From assembly GCA_003987775.1 (NCBI GenBank), contig RXJD01000009.1, positions 149,884 through 213,883 on the forward strand: a DNA stretch of 64,000 bases. Direction: 5' to 3'. Made by a program: the position numbers and the translations under genes. The DNA is from Mycobacterium sp. Its GTDB lineage: Bacteria > Actinomycetota > Actinomycetes > Mycobacteriales > Mycobacteriaceae. Shown piece after piece: positions 26,549 through 35,178 of this stretch. How positions within the stretch are numbered: the first letter of the stretch is position 1; every line of letters starts with the position of its first letter. Under the pieces are notes generated by a model that was not told the origin of the DNA, did not search any database, and was given only the letters and a program-made list of their open reading frames with translations.

Positions 26549-27454
26549 ATGACCGAGACCACGCCAGCCATCCCGTTCTCCGTCTGGCGAAAGATCGCCA
26601 TGGCGACCTGGCGGCCGCGGACAGACCCGACTATTTCGGCCACGATCGACGTCGAAGCCGGTCAGCTGCTCGATTACGTCGACCAGGTTCGCCTGGCGAC
26701 CGGCCAGCACATCACCCCCGTAGACCTCGTCGGCCGGGCTGCGGGCAAGGTCGTCGAAGCCCTGCCCGGGCTCAACGGCCGCGTGGTGTTCGGGAGCTTC
26801 CTGCCGTCCCCCACCATCGACTGCTTCTTCGTCGTATCGCTTCGCACCGATCCGGTGGCCGGGGTGGAGGCAGCCAGGACCGATCTGTCCGGCACCGTTG
26901 TGCGCCGCATCAACGAGAAGCCGCCGTGGGCGATCGCCAAGGAGCTGGCCGATCGGGCCGGCCGGATCCGCCACGACAACGACCCGCAGTTCAAGAAGAT
27001 GAAGGCCATGGTCAAGGGGCTGCCGCCGCTGCTGCTTCGCCCCCTGATGGCCGGCGTCGGATTCGTCACCGAGAGCCTGCAACTGCCGCTTCCGTTCACC
27101 GGCCTCGAAGCCCGCCCGTATGGATCCATCCTCGTCAGCAACGTCGGGACCTACGGCCTCGATTCAGCCGCCGCCCCGGTGCCGAACTTCTGCCACGTGC
27201 CCGTCACAATCCTGATCGGTGCCGTGACCGACAAGGTGCTGGCGCGAGACGGTCAACCCGTCGTCCGTCCGGTGTTGCCTCTGACGATCAATCTGGACCA
27301 CCGGTTCGTCGACGGCTACCAGGCGGCGACGATGGCCCGGATCTTTCGCGAGTATCTCGCTGATCCCGCCGCGTTCGACCCGGTGCCTGCGGCGATCCCG
27401 TCGGGCGAGCGGGAGCCCGCGCAGTCCGCTGCGAAAAGCCCGGCGACCGCCTAA
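26549..27454 (+). CDS. Stand-alone 2-oxoacid dehydrogenase E2-type acyltransferase domain
   Basis: A 301-residue protein corresponding to the catalytic domain of dihydrolipoamide acyltransferases. The active-site motif HxxxDG is present as DHRFVDG near the C terminus, and the trimer-forming core GSILVSNVGTYGLDSAAAPV is recognisable. Lipoyl and E1/E3-binding domains are absent, so it cannot work as a normal E2. Lone E2-type domains occur in mycobacteria and may be acyltransferases for other acyl-CoA or thioester substrates (inference). It follows the kinase gene by 92 bases; an earlier GTG start is possible. Confidence 0.8.
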   Translation: MTETTPAIPFSVWRKIAMATWRPRTDPTISATIDVEAGQLLDYVDQVRLATGQHITPVDLVGRAAGKVVEALPGLNGRVVFGSFLPSPTIDCFFVVSLRTDPVAGVEAARTDLSGTVVRRINEKPPWAIAKELADRAGRIRHDNDPQFKKMKAMVKGLPPLLLRPLMAGVGFVTESLQLPLPFTGLEARPYGSILVSNVGTYGLDSAAAPVPNFCHVPVTILIGAVTDKVLARDGQPVVRPVLPLTINLDHRFVDGYQAATMARIFREYLADPAAFDPVPAAIPSGEREPAQSAAKSPATA

Positions 27455-27462
27455 ACCCGCAG

Positions 27463-28626
27463 TCAGGCCGCGATGCCGAGTTGCTGGTTGATTCCAGGCC
27501 AGTAGGGCAGACCGCTCGGAGTGAGCAGGATGAAGTCGTGAATCCCGGTCTGATTCAGGATGAAACTGAACGGAGCACCCTGCGCGACGGCCGCTTGCTG
27601 CAGGATCGCCGCTTGCTGGACGAGTGGGTCCAGGGCGCCGGAGTAGACGTAGGTCGGGGGAAGCCCGGCAAGCGACCCGTACAGGGGGCTCACCATCGGG
27701 TTGGTCGTGGACAGACCGCCCGCCCAGATCCCACCGAGACCGCCGCTGTTGCCGACGTCCAGCCACGGCGATAGCAAAACCACGGACGACGGAACAGGCT
27801 GACCCTGGCCGACCAGGTACTGGACTGAGGCCAGGGCGAGGTTGCCGCCGGCGGAGTCGCCGACCACGCTGACATTGGCCGCCCCGTGCTGGGTGATCAG
27901 CGAGGAAATCAGGCCCGCCGTTCGGGGCACCACCCAGCTGGCGGTGCCCCCTTCCTGCACGAGCGGGTAGATCGGCACCTGGAAGGTCGCGCCGGTCTGG
28001 TAGGCCGTCACCGAGTAGTTGATCCAGTGGAAGAACGACGCCGGGAAGATGAACGCACCGCCGTGCAGGCCGACGACGTATTCGCCCGTCGGGTGGGCCG
28101 GCGTGATCTGTACGACGCGCATTCCGTCGTATGACGTGAACTGGACGGTCTGGCCGAGCAACGCGTTCAGCAAAGGTGGCGGCGAGTTGCCCAGGAACCA
28201 CGACAACGGCGGGGCGTCGCTGGCGATCAGCGCCAGTAGCGGAGAACCCTGCACCGATGTCAGCGATGCGAATCCGGCGGCCAGGGTGTTGGGGATCTGC
28301 TGAATGCTGAGCACCGTCTGCTCGAATGCCGCCAACGGGGCAGCGCTTGCCGCCTCAGCGGAGGCATACGCTCCGGCCGCGCCGGCCAAGGCCTGCGTGA
28401 AGCGCTCCTGGAACACGGCCACCTGGGCGCTGAGTACTTGATAGCCCTCGCCGTGGGCGGAGAACAGCGCCGCGACCGCCGCCGACACCTCGTCCTCGGC
28501 CGCGGCCAATACCGCTGTGGTGGCGCCCGCGATGGTCTCGTTTGCGGTGGCGACCGCCGAACCGATGGAAGATACGTCGGTGGCCGCAGCAGACATCAGT
28601 TCGGGAAATGCAACAACGTAAGACAC
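27463..28626 (-). CDS. PE-domain lipase (LipY-like), paralog 2
   Basis: A 387-residue protein with PE domain (MSYVVAFPELMSAAATD) and alpha/beta hydrolase. The oxyanion motif HGGAF, nucleophile GDSAGG, Asp in YSGALDPLVQ and His in GIHDFILLT are all present. It is closer to paralog 3 than to paralog 1 in linker length (the PE domain runs directly to NTLAAGFASLTSVQGSPLL). It is probably exported through ESX-5 and acts on triacylglycerols or other esters outside the cell. It converges on the E2-type gene with eight bases between stops. The conserved upstream element lies at 28644-28674. Confidence 0.92.
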   Translation of the reverse strand: MSYVVAFPELMSAAATDVSSIGSAVATANETIAGATTAVLAAAEDEVSAAVAALFSAHGEGYQVLSAQVAVFQERFTQALAGAAGAYASAEAASAAPLAAFEQTVLSIQQIPNTLAAGFASLTSVQGSPLLALIASDAPPLSWFLGNSPPPLLNALLGQTVQFTSYDGMRVVQITPAHPTGEYVVGLHGGAFIFPASFFHWINYSVTAYQTGATFQVPIYPLVQEGGTASWVVPRTAGLISSLITQHGAANVSVVGDSAGGNLALASVQYLVGQGQPVPSSVVLLSPWLDVGNSGGLGGIWAGGLSTTNPMVSPLYGSLAGLPPTYVYSGALDPLVQQAAILQQAAVAQGAPFSFILNQTGIHDFILLTPSGLPYWPGINQQLGIAA

Positions 28627-28643
28627 AGCGCCGCTCCACCCTT

Positions 28644-28674
28644 CGATCGCCCGATTGTCGGGAGCTTAAGCCGC
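28644..28674 (-). promoter_or_regulatory. Conserved promoter-like element upstream of PE-lipase 2
   Basis: Minus strand: GCGGCTTAAGCTCCCGAC then AATCGGGCGATCG. It contains TAAGCT and the dyad CCCGAcaaTCGGG. It matches the elements at 20847-20876 and 50592-50621 in the core and the trailing TCGG-CGAT. It is closer to its start codon (37 bases) than in the other two (63-68). Confidence 0.42.
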
Positions 28675-28733
28675 CGTGCAGCGTTCGGGAAGCGGTTTGC
28701 CGGAAACCGATGTCGGCCGTCGCCGGCGTGGAT

Positions 28734-29201
28734 ATGCTGCCGAAGATGCAGGTTGCGCCGGAAAGTCTCATCAGCGCGTCACGTCATTTGGCGGCCATCG
28801 GGTCCGATCTGGATTGCGCCCATCTACGGGCAGCGGCACCGACAACGAACATCGCCAGCGCCGCGGGCGATGAGGTGTCGACGGCGATTGCCGGGTTGTT
28901 CGGCTCGCACGCCGAGGAGTTTCAGCAGGTCTCGTTGCAGGCGGCCGCGTTTCATGAGCGGTTCACACAGGCCCTGAGCAACGGCGCCCACGCATATGCG
29001 AGCGCGGAGGCGTCCAACGCCGCGGTGTTGTCGGCCGCCGCGCCCGCCGCGGATGACAATCCCTGGACATTTCTCGTCCAGTTGGGAGCCTTGATCCTGA
29101 CGCCGCCCATTTTCGTTGCGTTGCTGGGCCTTGCGTCGACTCTGCTGGCGACTTACTGGGCGGCGACGCTGTTCAGCACGATCGTGCTGGGCAACGCGTA
29201 G
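28734..29201 (+). CDS. PE family protein with C-terminal membrane segment
   Basis: About 155 residues. A PE domain (VAPESLISASRHLAAIGSDL, later AAGDEVSTAIAGLFGSH and FHERFTQALSNGAHAYASAE) is followed by two hydrophobic stretches (FLVQLGALILTPPIFVALLG and LLATYWAATLFSTIVLG) that probably cross or enter a membrane. The start is uncertain between ATGs at 28710, 28734 and 28746; 28734 puts the Pro-Glu at residues 9-10 as usual in PE proteins. No PPE partner is adjacent. It is divergent from PE-lipase 2. Confidence 0.8.
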   Translation: MLPKMQVAPESLISASRHLAAIGSDLDCAHLRAAAPTTNIASAAGDEVSTAIAGLFGSHAEEFQQVSLQAAAFHERFTQALSNGAHAYASAEASNAAVLSAAAPAADDNPWTFLVQLGALILTPPIFVALLGLASTLLATYWAATLFSTIVLGNA

Positions 29202-29228
29202 CGCTCCTTGCCCCGGGGAGCCTGGCGC

Positions 29229-29996
29229 TCAGCCGGTGATTACGCCCCACCCATTAGGGCCCCAGCCGACAGTCTCCGGTGTCGCGCGTGTTGTTGCGGC
29301 TACTCGAAACGCGCGACCGTTGTCGTTGATGTCGATCGCGCCTTGCTTGCCATCGTCAGCAGACCACTGCAGCGTCGCAGTCCACTCACAGGTGCACGTG
29401 GTCGTCACGGCACTGATCCGCAGATTCTCGGGCGCAGCGCTGCTGACGGTGTGAGGCAACTTCTCGTCGGCCTCCGCTGTTACTGCAACCGGAGTTGCGT
29501 CCAAGTTCAACCCGAACTGATACGTGTCCGTTGGCCCCTTCTGCCTCATCAGGACCACGTATGCCCCCCGCAGCGGCTCGGCCCTCGACACGACGTTGAC
29601 GGTGATCCTCTGGACCACCACGTGGTGCCCGTGCAGGCCCTGCAGCCTGAGCTCGACGACGTTGCCGCTGGCGGGAATGCCGCCGTTGTCCGATGCCCAC
29701 CGGTCAACGTCACCGTGCTCGGGCGGCAAAGGCAATTGCGCAGGGGGCGTGGCGAATACCCAGCCGTTGTCGAACTCCACCGGTGACGGAACGGTGACCA
29801 CCACCGCGAGATACTGCGGCGGGTGCAAAAGCTCGTTGATCCAACGCACACCCGCCGTCACCCCCAAAGTAAGGAGTGGGATCACCACCGCGGACGTGAG
29901 GACTGCCCCCACCCATACCCGTGTCTTCGTCCACCGGGCGCGCCGCCGGCCGGCGGTCGCGTCCGGTACCTCGGGTGCCTGTCCTGGCGCGCTCAT
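29229..29996 (-). CDS. Single-pass membrane protein in the lysis cassette
   Basis: Encodes 255 residues. A basic cytoplasmic N terminus (ATAGRRRARWTKTR) is followed by one membrane helix (about 27-48, VGAVLTSAVVIPLLTLGVTA) and about 200 outer residues that look beta-rich, with YLAVVVTVPSPVEFDNGW and a TTTCTCEW segment near the end. It lies 17 bases behind the LysA-like gene on the same strand, so is very probably cotranscribed. It is far larger than a classical holin. By context it might help the signal-less LysA/LysB proteins, or it might be unrelated. No family was recognised. Confidence 0.7.
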   Translation of the reverse strand: MSAPGQAPEVPDATAGRRRARWTKTRVWVGAVLTSAVVIPLLTLGVTAGVRWINELLHPPQYLAVVVTVPSPVEFDNGWVFATPPAQLPLPPEHGDVDRWASDNGGIPASGNVVELRLQGLHGHHVVVQRITVNVVSRAEPLRGAYVVLMRQKGPTDTYQFGLNLDATPVAVTAEADEKLPHTVSSAAPENLRISAVTTTCTCEWTATLQWSADDGKQGAIDINDNGRAFRVAATTRATPETVGWGPNGWGVITG

Positions 29997-30013
29997 CGTG
30001 CCCGGCCGACCGG

Positions 30014-32638
30014 TCAGGTGCCCTGCATAGACGCTGCGCCGCTTGGCTTTCTGCCCCGGGTGGCGGTCTTCTTCCGGGCGGGTGTTCGCCGCGAGCGCGA
30101 GGCCAACGGCGTGGCCGGCCCGGCCTCCGCGGCTGCTGCGAGCGATGGAGTGGCCGTCTGGTCGCCGTCTGCCCGCTTGAGAACCTCTGCCACGGCATCC
30201 ACCAGAGTCCTGCCGTCGAGTTGCGGCCAGCCCTTGCCGTCGGGGCCCAGCAACTGCTCCCAAATCTCCTGCAGCAGAATGTGATCGGTGGGTTCCGCCT
30301 TCTTCGGCTCCTCGACCTGCGTCGTCAACTTGCCGAACTGGTCGAACATACCGAGCATCGCCTTCTTCACCTCACCGCGGAACCATTTCATGTCCATGTC
30401 GCCCGGGTCCGGCTTGCCCTGTTTGTTGATGCCGAGAGGATTCTCCGCGCCGGCCCATTCCTTGTGCCCGATGACATGGCTCGCGTCGTCATAGCCCAGC
30501 TTCGTGAGCACCGCCGCACTGGCGTCGCGCATGGTGTTGATCTGCGCGGGCGGCCACGTCTCATTGCCCGGATAGTGCGCCCCTGGTTGCCACGCGCACT
30601 CGAAGCCGATCAGCCTCGTGTTGCCACAGCCGTCGGGGATTCCCGGATAACAGCCGGGACCGGCGTGATTGCACGGACCGACAGCGACCAGGTGGAACTT
30701 CCCGTCGGAGGTGATCAACCCTTGCGACAGCGGGCCCGGCAGCCACCCTCCGGGTTGCATCACACCATCGCGGATGACCTCCCACTTTTCGTTGACGTTT
30801 CCGGTGTGGTGGATCATCACCCCCCAGATCGGTCCCATTGAACTGGAACCGTTTTCACCACATCCGGTGCCACGGTCCTGCCAGCCGTCGTGAACGACCA
30901 GACGGTCGCCGAGCGCTTGGCGCAGAACTTCCTCCAACCACACAGGGTCCCCGGTGTACGGCATTTCTTTTCCTCCCTCTGGTGTTCCGGCGAAGCGTTC
31001 GAACATCTCGCCGGCTTTTGTCCTGCGGCTGCGAATTTCATCGAGATAATCGCGGCGCGCGTCCGGATCGTTGTATGCGTCGTCGGCGGACGTTTCACCG
31101 GGACGCTGCTGGAGCCAGAAGATGTTCTTCCAGATGTCCGGCGATGCCCCTGCACTGCAGCGCTTCTCGTCGAGCCGGTCGAGAAACACCCGAATGTTCT
31201 CGTTGGGATCGTCGCGGCCCGGGTAACTTCCGTCCTGTTGGTAGATACCGTGCCAAGCGCCGCCGCCGCCCTGCGCATCCGGGCGCAGCCCCGACTCCTG
31301 GATCGCCGTCGACAGGCAGGCGATCGCTTCCTCGCGGGTGTAGCGGCGTCGCAGGGTTTCACCGATGATGACTTCGGCGACGGTATCGAAGCCGGACTGT
31401 CGGGTCAGCGAACCCAGTCGTTTCAGCGCCATCCAGCGCTCCGAATGTTGTTGCACGGCAGCACTTGGTGCGGTGGCGTCCCATTGGCCGAAGTCCTCCC
31501 GCAGGATGCGATTGCGATCTACGCCCACGCCGCCGACGCTCTGTTTGTCGATCTCGAACTGGTGCAGGTGGGCCGCCGGATGAACCTGCCCCCCGCTGTG
31601 TCCCTCGTCCCAGTTGTGCATCCAGAAATACGTGCCGATGCCGTCTCGGATTGCCCAGTCGATACAGGGGTAATTGCAGTAGATACCCATCCGCTCCTTG
31701 CCGAGCCGCTCCTGCCAGGCCAGCAAGTAGGGTCGGCACTGGGTGTTCCACTCCTGTTCGCTGGGGCAGGCGTCGATCGACACGTAGATCGGGGCGGTGT
31801 CCGGCCCGCCTGCTTCGGTATGCAGTTGCTGTCCACGTTCGGCGTCTTTATTTCCCTGCGCCGCCCCGCCTTTCCAGTCGGCGGTGTCGGCCTTGCCGAA
31901 CTGGTAGTTCGACACCACCACCAGGCCGTGGGCACGCAGGTCGTCGGCCTCCGCTTTGCGCAACGGCTTTCCCTGCATCCAGGTTGCGCGCGGATCCGAC
32001 ACGTAACGCACGGCGCCGGCGTACCCGGCGGCCTTGATCTGCTCGGCGCTGGGAACGCCGGCCGAGTAGTCGAGGAGGATCTGCCCGATGAGTGACTGTG
32101 CTGCTTGCAGTTTCGGAGCCTGGCGCGGGTCGACGGCGTCCGTGAGCCACGTCTTGTTCGGGTCGCGGTCCGGCCCGCCACTGCGCCCGGGCGGGCCCCA
32201 GGTCTCGAAGTGCAGATGCGGGCCCGAGGAACTACCCTCGGAGCCCACCACCGCTATCTGTTGGCCGGCCCGCACGGTGTCGTTGGTTCGCCACGGTTTA
32301 CCGGTGTCGGGGTTGACCAGTGATGACGGGGGCATGTGTCCGACGACGAAGTCCAGGCCCCATTCCTGCTGCGCGTCGATCCACAACCACGAACCGAAAC
32401 CGCCTGGATCATCATTGATTCCGACATGGACGAAGAATCCGTCGGCGGGCGCGTAGATCGGCGTTCCGTAGTTCGCCGCGATGTCGACACCACGGTGGTC
32501 GGGGCGGTCATCGGTGCGGTACCCGCTGCTGTCACCGGTATAAGTGCCAGGTGCCAGCGGGTGGTACTTGACTTTAGTGGGACTATCAATCCTCAACTGG
32601 CGAGCTGGTTTTGGCTTTGTGGCGTGTTTTGATGCCAT
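30014..32638 (-). CDS. LysA-like multidomain peptidoglycan hydrolase
   Basis: Encodes 874 residues (start at ATG 32638; GTG at 32659 is possible). Domains in order: M23 endopeptidase (about 38-150; HRGVDIAA and GPHLHFE give the zinc ligands); a DUF1906/Rv2525c-like glycoside-hydrolase domain (about 185-385; YVSIDACPS, MGIYCNYPC); a lysozyme-like domain (about 430-530; AIACLSTAIQESGL); an Amidase_2 domain (about 595-745; MIHHTGN, HVIGHKEW, KPDPGDMDM); then a charged helix and a Lys/Arg-rich tail. No signal peptide. The build is like mycobacteriophage Lysin A but with more catalytic domains. It starts 24 bases after the LysB-like gene. No phage structural genes are near. Confidence 0.85.
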   Translation of the reverse strand: MASKHATKPKPARQLRIDSPTKVKYHPLAPGTYTGDSSGYRTDDRPDHRGVDIAANYGTPIYAPADGFFVHVGINDDPGGFGSWLWIDAQQEWGLDFVVGHMPPSSLVNPDTGKPWRTNDTVRAGQQIAVVGSEGSSSGPHLHFETWGPPGRSGGPDRDPNKTWLTDAVDPRQAPKLQAAQSLIGQILLDYSAGVPSAEQIKAAGYAGAVRYVSDPRATWMQGKPLRKAEADDLRAHGLVVVSNYQFGKADTADWKGGAAQGNKDAERGQQLHTEAGGPDTAPIYVSIDACPSEQEWNTQCRPYLLAWQERLGKERMGIYCNYPCIDWAIRDGIGTYFWMHNWDEGHSGGQVHPAAHLHQFEIDKQSVGGVGVDRNRILREDFGQWDATAPSAAVQQHSERWMALKRLGSLTRQSGFDTVAEVIIGETLRRRYTREEAIACLSTAIQESGLRPDAQGGGGAWHGIYQQDGSYPGRDDPNENIRVFLDRLDEKRCSAGASPDIWKNIFWLQQRPGETSADDAYNDPDARRDYLDEIRSRRTKAGEMFERFAGTPEGGKEMPYTGDPVWLEEVLRQALGDRLVVHDGWQDRGTGCGENGSSSMGPIWGVMIHHTGNVNEKWEVIRDGVMQPGGWLPGPLSQGLITSDGKFHLVAVGPCNHAGPGCYPGIPDGCGNTRLIGFECAWQPGAHYPGNETWPPAQINTMRDASAAVLTKLGYDDASHVIGHKEWAGAENPLGINKQGKPDPGDMDMKWFRGEVKKAMLGMFDQFGKLTTQVEEPKKAEPTDHILLQEIWEQLLGPDGKGWPQLDGRTLVDAVAEVLKRADGDQTATPSLAAAAEAGPATPLASRSRRTPARKKTATRGRKPSGAASMQGT

Positions 32639-32662
32639 GATTCGTTTCTTTCTCTGCACACG

Positions 32663-33808
32663 TCATGCATTGGCCGGACTGGGTGTTGGCGGTGCCACCA
32701 GGCGACCGGTGAGCAAGCTCCGTACCCAGTTCACGCCTTCGTTGACGTCGTACGGGGAATAGTGCGGGTTCGGTTTGTCGTGGACGAAGACGACCCCGGA
32801 GATGATCGCCTCGATGATGGCCCAAATCTCTTCGAGGGGCCGGCTGAACAGCTTGCTGATCTGGAACGCCAGCGAGATCGGGTCCGAGAAGAAGTCGCCG
32901 CGGGCGGCGGCCTGGTACACCGCCGCTTTCGCCTTGCTGGCGTTGTCGTCGCCGTTCTCGGCGAAGATGTCGCCCTCGCGGTAGACGTCCATCCAGTTGT
33001 CCGGCTTGACCGGGAAGCCGGGCAGGCCGAAGCGCCGGTAGGGATCCAGGCCATGTGTTCCAGTCTTTTTGATCCAACCGGTGGCCCAGGGAGCGATGCT
33101 GTCGGTTTGACGGCACGGGTTGCCGTAAGCCAGGACGCCGAGTAGGTCGGCCTCACGCCACTCGAGCGGCTTGCCTGGTGCGAGATGGTTCATCCAGAAG
33201 TCGAAGCCGACGATGGCACCCTGACTGAATATCCCGAGCACCCACTTGGTGCCCGCCGGGAACGGCACCCCGTTGTCCATTACGGTCGCCCCGACCAGGC
33301 GGGCGAGTTCGTTCTCCCCGCTGGCGTTGTCGAACGGGAGGGCCGCGTTGTTATAGGCGATCGGCTGATGGCGGCACCGCCCCTCGCCTTCCAGCTGAGT
33401 CGCCGTGTCGGCCACCGGGCCGAAGAACATGTCCGACTGGTGCCCTTCGACGGTGAACATGATCGGCAGGGTCGGCGCGGAGCCCGAGCGCACCCTGTCA
33501 CCGGTTCCGGGCGCCGGATAGCTGCCCAGCCGTTGCCGCACAGCGAGATTGGCGACCGCACGCCCGCTCGCGTCGCGGATGATCGGCAACCCGGTGCGCT
33601 GACAGAACTGTTCGACCGCGCGGGCCACCAGTTCGTCGTAGTTCGGTTGGGCTACCACTCCCAGATCGCGCGCCCACTGATATTTGTCGTGCAGTTTGGC
33701 CGTCAGCAGCGTGATCGCATCCCAGTTCGGGGCGTCGCGCGGGGTGTCGGGACTGTCGACGTCACCCACTCCCAAACCGATCCACTGTCCGTTCGCGTCA
33801 TTCGCCAT
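32663..33808 (-). CDS. LysB-like mycolyl-arabinogalactan esterase with peptidoglycan-binding domain
   Basis: A 381-residue alpha/beta hydrolase. An N-terminal peptidoglycan-binding-like domain (about 28-96) holds YDELVARAVEQFCQRTGLPI and GRAVANLAVRQRLG. The hydrolase part has the nucleophile motif GIFSQGA (Ser196), VLAYGNP after it, the acid region WMDVYREGDIFAEN and a late His in NPHYSPYDV, the same order as in mycobacteriophage Lysin B. Such enzymes release mycolic acids from arabinogalactan during lysis. No signal peptide is visible, unlike host cutinases. It heads the three-gene cassette. Alternatives within the cutinase-like fold are possible, but the layout favours LysB. Confidence 0.82.
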   Translation of the reverse strand: MANDANGQWIGLGVGDVDSPDTPRDAPNWDAITLLTAKLHDKYQWARDLGVVAQPNYDELVARAVEQFCQRTGLPIIRDASGRAVANLAVRQRLGSYPAPGTGDRVRSGSAPTLPIMFTVEGHQSDMFFGPVADTATQLEGEGRCRHQPIAYNNAALPFDNASGENELARLVGATVMDNGVPFPAGTKWVLGIFSQGAIVGFDFWMNHLAPGKPLEWREADLLGVLAYGNPCRQTDSIAPWATGWIKKTGTHGLDPYRRFGLPGFPVKPDNWMDVYREGDIFAENGDDNASKAKAAVYQAAARGDFFSDPISLAFQISKLFSRPLEEIWAIIEAIISGVVFVHDKPNPHYSPYDVNEGVNWVRSLLTGRLVAPPTPSPANA

Positions 33809-34022
33809 GTGGATCTCCTGCCTGACTGCCAGGACGAAAGTTCGGCCAGATGCCCTGGAGTGTCTGGCGTCGGCCCCCTCGCCAACAGCGACTTCGCCTA
33901 TCGCCCATGATCTTCACCACCCCGCCCGGAAGGGATGCTTTGATCACAGCACCGGAGCGAACACGTCGATAGAGTCGAAAGTCCTAATGTGATTCAGTTT
34001 GTGCAGCAACGGAATTGAGGTG

Positions 34023-34589
34023 CTAATCGAGTACTTTCCAGGAGTTGGGACCGCCCTCCGCGGCCGAGCTGGTGCCGGACTCCACCCCCGAACAACTACC
34101 GCTGCGGGTTGTCCGCCATTGCCCCGGACCGGAGTGGTCGAGCACGGTTCCGTCCAGGCTGAACTCGAAGGTGGTCGGCACCGACGTGTCCGTCTGCCAT
34201 CGGCAGCGCGGGTCGTTCGCGTCGTGGCCGGTCTGATGAGTCGTCCACGTCCCCGTCATCGTCATCCCGGACAAGGTGCCGGTGAAGCTTCCGGTGTACG
34301 TATCCGCTTGATATGGCTGGTCCCAAGTCGCTGTGCAGGTGACCGCGGTGTCGACGACGTGGCAGTCCTGCACCGGCCCGTAGCTGTCACCACCGATCCG
34401 GAAGTGCTTCATCGGCGGCAGGCCGGCACCGTTCTGGTCCCGCGAGGTGGTGGTGCTGGAGGTAGTGCTGGATGGTCCAGTGATGATCGTGAACGGCGCA
34501 ACCGCAGGCTTACTCGGTGTCGAGCCGCAGCCCGCGAGCGCGAATGCCGTCGACGCTGCCGCAACGGACCGAAATAAGTTTGCCCACAT
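34023..34589 (-). CDS. Putative lipoprotein of unknown function
   Basis: A 188-residue exported protein with signal peptide MWANLFRSVAAASTAFALAG and a lipobox LAGC, then a Ser/Thr-rich linker and a beta-rich domain with four Cys (DCHVVDTAVTCTATW, RCRW, SGSCSG). It is a small mycobacterial lipoprotein with no recognised family. It is on the same strand as the lysis cassette but 214 bases upstream of it, so is probably separate. The gap 33809-34022 shows nothing else. Confidence 0.75.
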   Translation of the reverse strand: MWANLFRSVAAASTAFALAGCGSTPSKPAVAPFTIITGPSSTTSSTTTSRDQNGAGLPPMKHFRIGGDSYGPVQDCHVVDTAVTCTATWDQPYQADTYTGSFTGTLSGMTMTGTWTTHQTGHDANDPRCRWQTDTSVPTTFEFSLDGTVLDHSGPGQWRTTRSGSCSGVESGTSSAAEGGPNSWKVLD

Positions 34590-34699
34590 CAGGTTCGCCA
34601 GTATCGGCGCCCGCGCACATCGCGATTAGAGACTAAGGACCCTGCTTTTCGGGCCATAAGTCAGCCACCCATCCAGACGGGACCGAATAGAGTCAGCAG

Positions 34700-35161
34700 A
34701 TGCGGCTATGGCGGTTCGGGGCGTTGGCTACATTGGGTGCGATGGCGATCTCGGTCGCACCGGCAGTCGCCGCACCCGGTGACCCACCGGTTGATGACCT
34801 CGACGGCTATCCGCTCGCCCCGGGCACCTACACCACCTCGTACCGTTCGTGGGTCTACTTCACCACTCCGGACGGGCGGTCATGCGGCCTCGCCCCCAAC
34901 GGCGGTCCGGTTGGATGTGACGCGGTGCCCGCAGACGCCCCACCCGGCACCAACCAAACCTTCGCCGACGCGACCCACCCCGCCGAGTACCGTCATTCGG
35001 ACACCAAGACTTTCACCGGCAACGTGACCGTGCTACCCGCTGGATACCGGGTGCAGACCCTCGGCGGTGTGTGCGCGGTCGACAACCAGGGTGCCGTGCA
35101 CTGCCATACCGAGGGCAGCCACGGGTTCATTCTGTCGACGAGTCACGGGGTGCTCTGGTAA
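34700..35161 (+). CDS. Secreted protein of unknown function
   Basis: A 153-residue protein with a Sec signal peptide (MRLWRFGALATLGAMAISVA, cleavage after AVAA). The mature part has YPLAPGTYTTSYRSWVYFTT, then GRSCGLAPNGGPVGCD and a late Cys pair (GVCAVDNQGAVHCH), typical of small disulphide-containing mycobacterial exported proteins. The PLAPGTYT phrase also occurs in the LysA-like protein (PLAPGTYTGD), probably by chance. It is divergent from the lipoprotein gene. Confidence 0.78.
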   Translation: MRLWRFGALATLGAMAISVAPAVAAPGDPPVDDLDGYPLAPGTYTTSYRSWVYFTTPDGRSCGLAPNGGPVGCDAVPADAPPGTNQTFADATHPAEYRHSDTKTFTGNVTVLPAGYRVQTLGGVCAVDNQGAVHCHTEGSHGFILSTSHGVLW

Positions 35162-35178
35162 GGGCTGGTTCCTGAGGC

